From the NCBI RefSeq assembly GCF_051014685.1, contig NC_135058.1, forward strand, positions 7,726,811 to 7,790,810: a stretch of 64,000 nt of DNA, read 5' to 3'. Below are positions 38,417 through 49,242 of the stretch, one piece after another. This DNA is from Ptiloglossa arizonensis (Eukaryota > Arthropoda > Insecta > Hymenoptera > Colletidae). A program made the position numbers and the translations under genes. Position 1 is the stretch's first letter; each line of letters starts with the position of its first letter. The notes under the pieces were generated by a model. The model made no database searches and was not told where the DNA came from. It saw nothing but the letters and a program-made list of their open reading frames with translations.

Positions 38417-40653
38417 GTTATGAGAAAGTTTAACGAAGATGTTAAATTAACTGCTGGAATGCTAAAAGTTCAGCGACTCGGGTCCCGCGTTTTTGTTTGC
38501 AGGTTAAGGCTCGCATAATTCCCATGTACATAAGAAGAACGATCGAACGAAACACGTAAGTTATCGTATAAATCGAAATCGCATCGAATCGTTTACAAAG
38601 GAAATTAAAGCGATCGTACATCGAAATAATTGGTAGCGATTTAATTTCGCGATATTACTTTATCGAAGAGTGAGCTATTATTTGCCGATAACGGATTATG
38701 TTAATTGTTGTACGCGAGTTGCACGACAATGTATTCTCTACCCGACGCGCGTTATTGAAATACTATTTGCTCAAAGACGCACTGCGATCAAATAAATTGC
38801 TTCGATTGGGCAACGCTCCTCGATATTTACAGTTCGTTGAAGTAAGATTCTCCTCAAGTATTCCACTGAATTTATCGACAGAACGATAAAAAGGAGCCTT
38901 TAATATTCTTACCGATCGTAACTTCCACTGGAAGTGTTAATTGAGAGGTACGCCTAAATACATCAATGTTATTTTACCGTATCCGTGAAAGGGAACTTTT
39001 GGTAAGAAAGTACGACTCGAACGGCAATGTTGTACCATTTACCACAAGGAAAAAGATGCGAAAAGTATTTTACCCGGAGTTTTCGTTTCAACGGTAGTTA
39101 GTCGTCTCTAATTGAACTTATTAAGAAAGTCTTTCAAGCGGTCCCGATTTTCTGCCTTCGAACGGTTCTCGAGAACCCGCCTGGTTTCTTTCCCTTCTAT
39201 TTTAAGCTCATTGGGCGAGTACTCGCGTTTATTTAAAACGGAGGATTCGTTTTACCGAAACTTCACGGTTCTTTTTCTTTTTCTTTTCAATCGTCCCGTT
39301 TCACGAGCCGATATTTCGATTCAATTTTTTCCTCTCGCTAAGTTCGCTTCGATAATTTTCAAATATCCACGATCAACGACGATCGGTTAAACAGAGACTG
39401 CTCTAGAACCGACTCGATTCTCCGACATTCTTACGATACTCCGTGGGAACGAAACGGTATTCGTAGATTGGCCCGAATCACGTCTCGGATTGCTTTTTAC
39501 GAAACTCGTTAAAACTTGCGACCTTTCAGAGCCAGCGGATCCAGAATCCAAATGATCGGACTTTACGACGGGTGGGCTACAAAACTGGAAGCGGAATTCG
39601 GGGCACAACCGGAAACGGAGTGATTCTTCGCGAATGAAACCGCGGTAGCAACGTTTTTGCGCCAGAAGGCTTAGTTTACGAAACGATCGATCGATCTCGG
39701 TAAATTCATCGTATACGGCCGCGATCGAGTACGTTTGACCAACGTGTCCGACCATGGCTCGTTATTTCCACTTGCGTCGATGTTTGTAAACATTGACGGT
39801 GGGCACGATGTAATCCGTTTAAAGGGCTTCTAACCGGTAGGAGGATAACGAGATCGACGTGGAAACGGATATCAGATACCACCGTCAATAATTGCGTACA
39901 ACGGTGCGCAAGTAGAAATAACCCGGGAACGGGTTAGACGCGTTTCCGAAATCGTACCCTCGTATCACGCGTGCTCGACGAACGCGTTGGGATCGATTTT
40001 GCGCGAAAACGGATCCCCTCGCTCTCACGGAAATTTTATTCCCCGCGTTCCACCTATTTTCGAACGAGGAATCACCGTCGTCTCCTCGTTCGCGCCGCAA
40101 ATTACGGTAACACACTCCGCAAACACACGAATTGAATCTACCGTTCCGCGTGTAAAAATTCCCGCGCGTGTTCCAACACCGGGATCTCGTTCCACCGGAG
40201 ACTCGAACAAAGTAACGAGGGACGTTTAAGCGATATTTCCGGGTCAAGAGCCGACCCACCGCCCCCCTTCCGTAACGTCCGACCTTTTAATTTTTAACAC
40301 GGTACACTCGCCGTGTCTCGAATGAACCGTGTATTTCTATGCAAAGTTCTCCGCCGGGTTCTCAATTACCAACGCAACCGTTCTTCCGTCGGTTCCCTCG
40401 CCGCGTTCCGGACGCGCATTCGTTTTCTCAGCGTTCCCGGGGATCGCGTTTTATCCCCGTCGGAAGAGGGAACGCGTTTCCGCGGAATCCTCTCCTCGAG
40501 TGATACAAAACGCGTCGCGAGCTGGCTGACTGCGACCACCGTCTACGGAAAGTGTATCTTCCCTTTCGAGACGCCGAAAGGGCCCTTCCAGAGCCCCTTG
40601 GCCCTCCCCGTTCGTACCGTAACGCGATAAAACGATAGTTCGCGCTTCACGCA

Positions 40654-41586
40654 TTGCGTCCTGAAAACTCGATTCCCTCTTACCCCCGATTCCCCGTTTC
40701 TCGTATTCCCGTCGCGCGATCCCCCCGAGCGGAATTTCCCGTTTCCACGAGACGGGAGCGACCCGTCGAACGTTTCACGCGATTAAGAAAATTGAATCGC
40801 GAAGAAACGCTTACATCGCTCGCGAAATCGTCGCGCGGAGATGGAAGTGCTTTCGTATTCGGCGTTGATTTAACCGTTATCCGTATTTCACGAGAAAAAA
40901 ACCCTCACTTTCGTGCACGTATCGACGTTTCCTCGAGACTTATCGACGTATCTCGTCATCCAGGATTGTTTTTTTTTCTTTTTGTTACACCGGCCCGGTC
41001 GCGTTGCATCGAACGATCGTACGATGACAGAAGTTGTAATCAGCGGACCCGCTTATCCCGTCCATTTATCCAGCTAGGGCGCGTATCGTGGAAACTTTGG
41101 TTTCAGATTCATTCAACGATAATATTAACGGGTTTCGTGACGGCGCAGTTCGATCCACGCGTTACGAATAACCGCGACGTTTCGACTCCATTGATATTTA
41201 TAGTTCGCGATCATCGGCTCGGGAAATTCCACTCGATTCTCACCACGGGGAGGAAATTACCGTCTCCGTTCTCTACCGGGTGGTCACGCGCAATTGGAAC
41301 AAGTTTCTTCTCGGATTTGGAATCGCGAACAGAAAGAAAAAATTGCCAAGGAAAAGTACGAACGATTTCGAGGAAGAACTGTATTTTCAGAACCGTGTTT
41401 TTTCTCTACAAATGCAACGATGAAAGCTGCATTTTACAGTTGCATCCGTTTCTTCTCTTTTTTCCCCCCCTCCCCGTTTTAAAAATGGAAACGTATATTT
41501 TCGTTCGCATAGTGAAATCCCGTCCCCGTCGTTCCACGCGAAAAAGTATCAGAGTGATGAAACGGTCGAAAAAAGAGTATCGGTGA
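40654..41586 (+). other. Long open frame of 310 codons, coding status doubtful
   Basis: This is the longest plus-strand frame outside recognised genes. The product is rich in R, S, P and F, with no signal peptide, membrane pattern or domain that I recognise. It lies in a GC-rich, CpG-rich stretch where stop codons are scarce, and its last 80 or so codons lie in one arm of an inverted repeat. I think it is a chance frame, but an orphan gene cannot be excluded without transcript data. Confidence 0.15.
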
Positions 41587-41889
41587 AATATTTTAAATAA
41601 ATGTCCTCGTTGATGGTTAAACGCGTCGTGCACCGTGTTTCGGGCTCTTTTGTAACGAAGACGTTCGTCTTATTTCACGATGGAATTCTTTTTTCGACCA
41701 GTGTACTCCGATAACTTTTCGCTCGAAGAGGACTCGATCCGTGCGAACAATATATACGCGCGTTTTCATTCGAGAAAATGGCGCAATTGTAAAACTGCGC
41801 ACGAGTGTACACATGGTTGCACTTGCGAAAAAAATATTACCCTGGAAATATACTACTCCGTGGAACAGTTCGTATTTTTCTTTCGACAT
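41336..41889. repeat. Long foldback: two diverged inverted arms of about 250-270 bp
   Basis: The left arm (41336-41600, plus) and the right arm (41889-41640, read on minus) share the same order of elements: GGAAAAGTACGAAC against GAAAAATACGAAC, then TGCAACGATG against TGCAACCATG, CGTATATTTTCGTTCGCA against CGTATATATTGTTCGCAC, and GGTCGAAAAAAGA identical in both. About 40 bases separate the arms. Rough identity is two thirds, with indels. The transcript of this intron could fold into a long imperfect hairpin. It could be a foldback transposon remnant or an inverted duplication. Confidence 0.8.
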
Positions 41890-44800
41890 TTTGTTCTAAT
41901 TGTAATAGACAAAAAAATAAAAAAGGAAAGACTTTCAGTTACCACTCTGTGTAAATTGTCATCGAGGGATCTATTGTGCGTGCACGGTGCACGTGTATTC
42001 AACCTAAGCGTGATCAACGAACCGATAAAGGAAAAGGAGAAACCGCCTATTCGATACTCGATACGAACGGCTTTGAGACGAGCGAATCCATCGAGGATTT
42101 TCTTAATACTTATTCGCTGACAACGCGAACCTTCGACGCCGTGATCGGTGATACGGGTCCGAAACCACCCTCAATTAAGGGGGTACGTACCTTTACGAGG
42201 ATACCTCTCTTCCTCGAGGGAGTAAAAAGCACAGAAAGGTATCAGCTATGGTCTGGAAATAAGTAGTTAAACGTAAGTTCGCATTAGAAGTAAAAGATCT
42301 CGAACTAATAAATTTGTCGCGTGAAACTTTAAACGTGTTTGAAACTCACTTTCTGGAGACTGTCTGCACGATACTCTGACGATTTGTAATTTTTTTCTCT
42401 CGAAATTTGGTCTACGTATAGCCTATCGAGTCATTTTTTGATTTTTAATTTTTCAAATTGTTATTTACAGTGGAATCGCAGCAATTTTTCAAAGTAATCT
42501 ACGTCTCCTTTCCAATCAAACGAAAAGTTCTTTAAAAATACTTTCTCGAAGCAGTACCTTCTCTCACCGATACAGAGGTACGGTACGTGGTTGTTAATAA
42601 CCTGGAGAGGGTTGATGCGTCCTTAAACGCTAAACTAAACAAAAAAAAAGGTACGCTACCCTCTTCGATCTTAACGTTCGGGTACAAGCAGATCCGACAA
42701 TAGATGGGAGATCCGATGGGATTCGGATAAATCGCTGTCTCTGTTTTTCTTTTTTCTTTTTCTCGCGGCACGACGTATCGCACGAAACGTCAAAAATATG
42801 TACGCTCCGCTTGGAAATATTTCGACGCCCGTCGGGAATCAATATCGCGTGTTCCACGGTCGACTTAAATATAAATGAAAACCCTTCGAGGAGCCGAAAT
42901 AACGAAAGTGGAGAAAGAAGTGAGACGAAACTAGGAGAAAAAGGAAAGAACGAAGAAAGACACGCGCGATCCATCCGGTGCGCGCGACGAATAAAACGGA
43001 TTCGCCGCGGGAGCGTGAACATGCATCACAGACGCGATAGAATACCGACTCGGATTATACTTTTCTTTTTCGTACGGCGACGATCCACTCGCGTCGGATT
43101 TTCTTTCTGTCCCTTTTATCCGCTTTCTTCATTCCGGCGTGTAACTCTCGCGCGAATCCTATCTCCGTATTTTTCTTCGATCTCGACGCTCCCTTATTGA
43201 GCTCTCGCAGCCAATCCCAGCGGACCAGTTACACCGTTACGAAGCAACTATCCTCGGGTATATCCGATGCCCCTCCACACCCCGTACCCCTTGAATTGTC
43301 TCCAGTTTTTCTCCCCGTTTCCCCTTATACACCCTCCGTCTCTAATATTCTACGGCGTTACGGCGACCCGTGTGTTGCCACCGCCAATGGCCTCCTTAAT
43401 ATCGAATATTACGCGATAAGACCGCGCCATTCCTGCCGTCGTCTCGACGAAGTCAATTTGCCGTTACAGATGTCACGGGACTTCGAGATACGCTCGGGGG
43501 GTTTCACGGTGGTTTCTTCCCGCGGTTCCCGATCTAACACGATTTTTTCCTAACCGACCGACAGCGTAATTTAGGATCCGGTGTCCCGATGACAGATGTT
43601 ACCGCGTCGCGCTCCAACGGAGCGAAATCCGAGATCGTTTTCCGCGGGGTGGTTCGCGAGAAAAGAAGTATTCGTTCGTCTCGGCTCGCGTTAACGGTGT
43701 CTTCCGATTCGCAACTTCGGGAAAATTGTCGGTCGATATTTTCTGGCTGCTTCGATCCGACTTTGAGAATTTAGAGTCTTCGAAAATTGAATTATTTTGT
43801 AATTATAGTTTATACGGTAGAAGTGGAATTCTTTGACCACGATCGGAGTACGTAGACACTCGGATTAGATTCGATGCGAGGGAACGAATTTACCGTACGA
43901 TCGTACATTTTTATTCTTCCAATGAAAGACAATTGAATAGATTTACAATCGTGCAACGAAATGTCGTAATATTCATATTCGAGTATTAAGTATGAACAAA
44001 TGTGCAGTGTGTGTGCATTGTTAGGTGAAAAGAAACTTCAGATTTAGTATTAAACTTATTTTATTCTCGATTTATTACGTACGTTATTCCATTATTAACA
44101 AACAATTATTGAGACACCTATCCAAGTCGATCTTGTGCGTTGAACGTCTATAAACGCGAGAATATAAAGTCCAGAGAAACGAGTTTTAAATATATTTTGG
44201 TAACCGGTTGTACCTTTCGGTTTTGAATTTTTCATTTCTTTTTTCTTTTAGGATCTCGAATCGTAACGAATTGTTCGTCAATTTAACCGTCACGCGACCG
44301 ATGAAACCGAAACAATTTACACCGTGGATTACGATCGCGTTAATGCAAGCTTTCAGCGCTCGAAATTCTCTATTCCGGAGAGGAACAGCGGATTTCGGAT
44401 ACGTAAATTCTGTTTTCCCGTATGAAAGCTCGACGCTGTAGCTGACTGCGTGCCGCGTCGAGAGGGTCGAAAGGGTGCCAGTGACATTTTATTAAGTACA
44501 GAGTTTCATGCTTAGAAGCAATTTAGACGTATACCGCGGGGCAGAAGTTTCATGTCGGCTTTCAGTGTGCCGTGGAAAATTATTCGAATCTTGGATGTCT
44601 GAGGTGGGGGAGAGTTTGGGGAACGATGATTTAAACTGGTCTCATTTTGGACCAGTTACTCGTGCCTTCTGTTCGCGAGTTTCTTCGCTTTGTAATTATG
44701 TATCGTCGTCTGAGCTCGTTTTAATGTGACGCTTCATTATAGGGGAGTGCTTCTTTGAAAGCGAAGAAAGAGAAACGGGAAGAGTTCTATTTAGATTTAA

Positions 44801-46184
44801 TTAAAACGATCGATCCTTTCGAACCGGTGATCAAATTATACGACTCGTTAAATTGTTTCAGTAATTTTATCCGGGTCCGAGTTCAACGCGCAACGAACAG
44901 CCTCGCATTTAATTATTTCTGGATTCCATAACTTCGCGTACGCAAAGTAATTCGTTCGAAATGTATTCTTAACGGGCGGTGGTTAGATTCGAACGAAATT
45001 GCGAAAAGCGCGCTAATATCGACATTATTTTATCTCAAAGAGGTCGCGAGAAGTGTTCCCTGGTTATAAATATATTGCGCCGCGGTTTTACGAAACGAAA
45101 GGAAACAAGTAATGCTAAAAAGTATTTTGCGGGTACGGGGCGCAAATTCGTGAAAAGCCGACGAAATTGAAAAAAATAATCGAGGGCTCTGATTTTACCG
45201 CGCAATAACGTGATCTTCCACAAAGGATTGTAAACAAAAACGCTATTGGAGCTCGAAGTTTTTCATCGCTCTGTATACCTATTCACTCGAAGGATTAACA
45301 AATATTGAAACATTTGCATCTCTTTTCGAATTTATTAAAATAGTAAAATATTCATTTTTGTTTCAACGTACGAACCTTTGTATTTCTATAAAACCGTGAT
45401 TACATTCCGGATGAACGTTGCGTTGAAACGTGTAAAAATAATTTTACGTCTTTCGCTTAAAATCGAAGATTTCACTTTCGTGATCGCGAAACGTCGCGAA
45501 TTTTCCTCGTCCTTCGAGTATTACACGGAAGAAAGTTCAAATCGATTTTCCTCCTCTTTTTTTTCTCGACGAAAAAATCAAGTTCCCAAAAGTACGCCAG
45601 TTTCACGCAGAAATATAATATTGCTCTTTAATCCTCGCGCGATGTTACTTCAAATTGCGCAACTTCGAAGAATCACTGTCAGAATATATATTCCCAGCCG
45701 GAAGTTACGAAACTTTTGTCAGGGCGGGTTTCCCGTGGTAATATATTTTCGCTAACTACGTTACTTTCTGAATTTGCTTCGGAGCTTGAAAAGTAGCGAA
45801 ATTAACCGATGGCAAACCCGTCATTTTAAATCTTCGCGGACGGTTGTTAACTATTTTCGGAAAATCGAATTTTCTTTTGACCGCGCGCGCTCGCACAGGG
45901 CTCCATTAGGAAACCCGGTTCCGAAGGTAACAAAGGGCCGTTTCCTTTTTCTCGCATTTTCGTACAGTCCTCGAATAATTTTATAAAGCAGGTCTCGTTA
46001 CACACCGTTACGTTCCAAAATGGCGATACACGGGAAAGAAAATTTGTTAACGCGATTACTCACGATGCTCCAAAAAATTCCTTTCGATTGATTCATCTAC
46101 CATCGAAGTTACACAATCGCAGGAACATATCTTTCTCGTGTCGTGTATCTACTATTTATCTCGAGCGTGAACATTTTTTTTACA
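41890..46184 (+). other. TMTC1 intron, no gene seen
   Basis: No repeats or conserved coding noted. Several shadow frames of 60-130 codons occur on both strands. Confidence 0.55.
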
Positions 46185-46199
46185 GGGACAGCGTGTCCC
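46185..46199. repeat. Short hairpin GGGACA-GCG-TGTCCC
   Basis: A perfect six-base inverted repeat with a three-base loop, followed by AAAAAGTTAC. It shares its core with the hairpin at 7866-7886. The sequence ACAGGGACAGCGTGTCCCAAAAAGTT recalls ends of some insect DNA transposons, but no partner end was found. Confidence 0.4.
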
Positions 46200-46334
46200 A
46201 AAAAGTTACATCGGTGGTATATACTTTAAAACTGTACGCCAAACTTTCAAGTCGTTTCTCTCTGAAAAATATTTGTCCAGCTCGTCGATGTAAAACATCT
46301 TGGTTACGAATAACTCGAATAACTCGATACACCC

Positions 46335-46639
46335 TTGACACTTCGTACCCCCGAATCTCTCTTACAGAAAGTAACTTGGACAAAAGTTTCTTCCATACTT
46401 AAAAAACAAATCTGCACTAATTCGAATCTTAAATGAATATACACATACACGATATAAAATGAACATTATCGAACTAATATAGTTCGATACTAATATTGAC
46501 ACTTCGTACCCCTGAATCTCTCTTACAGAAAGTAACTTGGACAAAAGTTTCTTTCACACTTAAGAAACAAATCTGCACTAATTCGAATCTTAAATGAATA
46601 TACACGTACACGATATAAAATGAACATTATCGAACTAAT
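46335..46639. repeat. Recent tandem duplication, 161-bp unit, two copies
   Basis: Copy 1 is 46335-46495 and copy 2 is 46496-46639. Both begin TTGACACTTCGTACCCC and run through TTAAATGAATATACAC to CGAACTAAT; only a few substitutions separate them over about 145 bases. This is the youngest tandem duplication in the window after the minisatellite. It explains two near-identical short minus-strand frames starting MSKLLSVREI, which are not genes. Confidence 0.95.
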
Positions 46640-48184
46640 GTATCCCCAAAATATTCAACGTTTGATACCGCGAACTAGACACGCCCCTCGAACGAAGGAA
46701 GAAGCTTCCGCGAGACGTAATTTCCGGCGGGAAGCACGGGCGCGCGCTATTTTGCCCGAAGGAATTAACTAATTTACCAGCTCTTGCAGCGTTCACCTTT
46801 TATTTGTCGAGAGTGACGCATGTATGTACGTAATCCTTAAATCCTTGTCCGCGAAGTTGCGCCGAAACCGCGTTCGCTACCGCGCTTTGTCACTGTCACG
46901 TGATTCATAGTCCGTTACTCCGGCGGTAGTTTTCCTTTTTTCGTCGTAGAAACTGGAACAATTTCGTCCACCGCGAGGCGCAGCTGGAAACCATGCAGCG
47001 GTCGAGCACGACGGGGTAGAGTGACCTCTTATTGACCCTGGACGATGGTCGCGGCTCGTTAGCCATCCGTACCTACGTCGAGCACGAGCTTTCGCACGAC
47101 CGCGTTAATTAACTCGCTGCCACGCTCGCCGCCCGAAAATACTGTTTTGATGCTATTCGCAAATTATCTGGTCAAACGATAGGGGAAGTACGCTGGAAAC
47201 GCGCGCGCCCATTGAGAACGGCGTAACGCGACGGTACCGAGTGCTCCCGACGAGATAATCATCGTGATTCCGAGCTATAGTCTGCGGCCAATATTACGCA
47301 TGTGTTACGTATCGGGGTTTATTTCAATGTTCCCATTATTTCCAGTTGCTCGGGAAGGATTCGTCCACGGTTCGTCGATCCGTTGCGACCGACGAACGAT
47401 TACGCTCTCGACGATAGCGATGCGAAATCTCGCGTTATACGAACCGTGGCGGGTACAGGGGAGAGATAAACGCGTCGAAAAGCGAAAGAGGATTCGATGA
47501 CGGGACCGGTCGAAGCTTGGTTAATTACGGAAATAAAATTAATATAGATTTGTGTTCGAGAAACGTGGTATACGTCTGGCTATTACCACTGCGAATGATC
47601 GAAGGATGGTCCAGTGTTGCATCGATCGTTAATCGTTGATAAGAGTGACTTTTATTGCAAGAAGTGTCTTGCTATAGATTGGTACGAATGCAATGAAAAG
47701 GTATATGAATAGTATGATCAAACTATGTTTGATCTGAACACGGTAAGAGGCAGTCGACGCTGTGTTAAACGCATTATGAAATATTTTAGTCGCCCGATTG
47801 TCCCCAAAATTTTGAATTATTCCCAAATTGTGGACCTTGTGTGGTTCAATCTCGAATTCGAAGAGTGCGGTGCAAACAGCTCCGAAATTGCGAGACTCGT
47901 GGATCAATCTATAGAAAACTTCCGACTCGTGAGATCAGATACAGACTATGTACTGATTCTATGTTCTACACAATTTCGGAACTGTGGGACACAATATACG
48001 TCTCACGACTATTTTTATTTTACAAGATACCTAGTCTAAGCGTGTTCACAAATGCTAGTTGTGGAGAGATCTAGGAGTATGAAGGATCTCGGCCACTATC
48101 TCGCTACCAAAGCGAGTGTACTGAGATCTTTAGGAAATCCTTAAAGGATCGCCAATAAAGTCAAGAGCTTCGAAAGTTACGGGT
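46640..48184 (+). other. TMTC1 intron, no gene seen
   Basis: A GC-rich part (46660-47500) is followed by an AT-rich part. A 104-codon frame at 47725-48039 shows no recognisable family. Nothing else is supported. Confidence 0.5.
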
Positions 48185-48740
48185 ACGTCGGTACAATCTA
48201 TCGAATCTCAGAAGCCGGAAGCAATCTGCATCGGGTCCTACGTGCATAGAATAATTCGCTTCGTATCGCGATGACTGCGATGTTATCGGTACCGTATCCT
48301 ACGTGTCCTGTTATCGTATGTATCGAGTGTGCCATTAATCTGACTCCATCTGTACCGATAGTGGCGGATCCAGACACGTCTGTATCGCGTCCCACTTATC
48401 TGTTATCATCTGCATCGAGTGCCACTGGACTCAACCTCGTCTGTACCGATACCAACCGATCCTAGCATGTGTACATCGTGTCTCGCGAATACATGGTCGT
48501 CTGTGTCGTGTCTCGCGAATTCGTAGCTCTTTTTATCGCGTCTCAAGAATCCTACGCAACCCGCGCGACCTTCCACGGATGCAACTTCGGTCAAATCGAA
48601 TCCTACGAATCTCGAAGCTTTTGTTTCGATCGTGACGGGTCCAGTGTCGCCTGTACCGTCTTCCATGAGCCATAAGTTCTCCATTTCAGGTGTTTCGTGT
48701 ATACATCCCACGTGTCCAGTGTCCCTTGTCTCGTATATTG
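48185..48740. repeat. Degenerate repeat region built on TGTATCG/GTGTC words
   Basis: Irregular copies of phrases such as CTGTTATCGTATGTATCGAGTG and CTGTTATCATCTGCATCGAGTG, CGTCTGTATCGCGTC, and CGTGTCTCGCGAATACATGG and CGTGTCTCGCGAATTCGTAG recur at 40-110 base spacing. The array is much decayed and its exact unit cannot be fixed by eye. It ends about 360 bases before a TMTC1 exon. Confidence 0.55.
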
Positions 48741-49101
48741 GTTACCTTACGCGTTGAACCAGCTAGAGCTCGTATTTACTCTTTTCGGGGCACGTGTATA
48801 ATTCCTGGGAACGAACGCGACCGTACGGTTGAGAAACGAGTCTACCAAGAGCTCGATAGAAAATTTAAGAAAGTCCACGTCCAGATTGTAGACACGTTTG
48901 TCGAGAAACAGGGATCGCTGTTCGTGTTTCGAGTTCCTTCCAGTCGTCCAAATCGATTTCAAACTGGTAACACCGTGGGTACAGGTATATAAGCGTGTTA
49001 CGGTGAAACGGAATAACCCTCCCGATTAATTGTACGATAATGCGCCTAGCTTCTCGGATAATTAATCACTTTGTAAATAAGCCGTGTTTATTTGATTACA
49101 G
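48741..49101 (+). other. End of the 37-kb TMTC1 intron
   Basis: No gene seen. The intron ends with TTTGATTACAG directly before the exon at 49102. Confidence 0.7.
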
Positions 49102-49242
49102 GCTATGGCCAGCTTACGCCAGTGCCCATAACAACCTCGGTACACTCACGGTGGGCGATCAAGCGGAACAACACTTTTTGGCAGCGATAAACGCACAACC
49201 GGGGCACGTGAACGCTCATTACAATCTTGGTCAACTTTACAG
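49102..49242 (+). CDS. Tmtc1: TMTC1 exon (TPR repeat)
   Basis: The exon starts after TTTGATTACAG and ends at TTACAG|GTGAGT. The first base completes Trp, giving LALW-LWPAYASAHNNLGTL, followed by an A-E-Q-H-F-L-A-A-I helix and GHVNAHYNLGQLYR. These are two TPR-type helix pairs with the A-HNNLG and AHYNLG signatures. The AHNNLGTLT motif again matches TMTC1. The 141 bases keep phase 2 on both sides. The exon sits alone between a 37.4-kb intron and a 2.2-kb intron. Confidence 0.94.

Larger units (their letters stand above)
28047..41335 (+). other. TMTC1 intron, no gene seen
   Basis: About 13 kb. Short features inside it are listed separately (30620-30672 and 38381-38416). An 87-codon frame at 32201-32464 starts with a hydrophobic N-terminus but lacks other support. 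A 310-codon frame at 40654-41586 is long but shows no known domain and runs into a foldback repeat. The rest appears to be ordinary intron. Confidence 0.5.

Noticed and set aside
46180..46544. Two short minus-strand frames sharing MSKLLSVREI, resembling a small gene family
   Set aside because: They are the same bases counted twice in a 161-bp tandem duplication.
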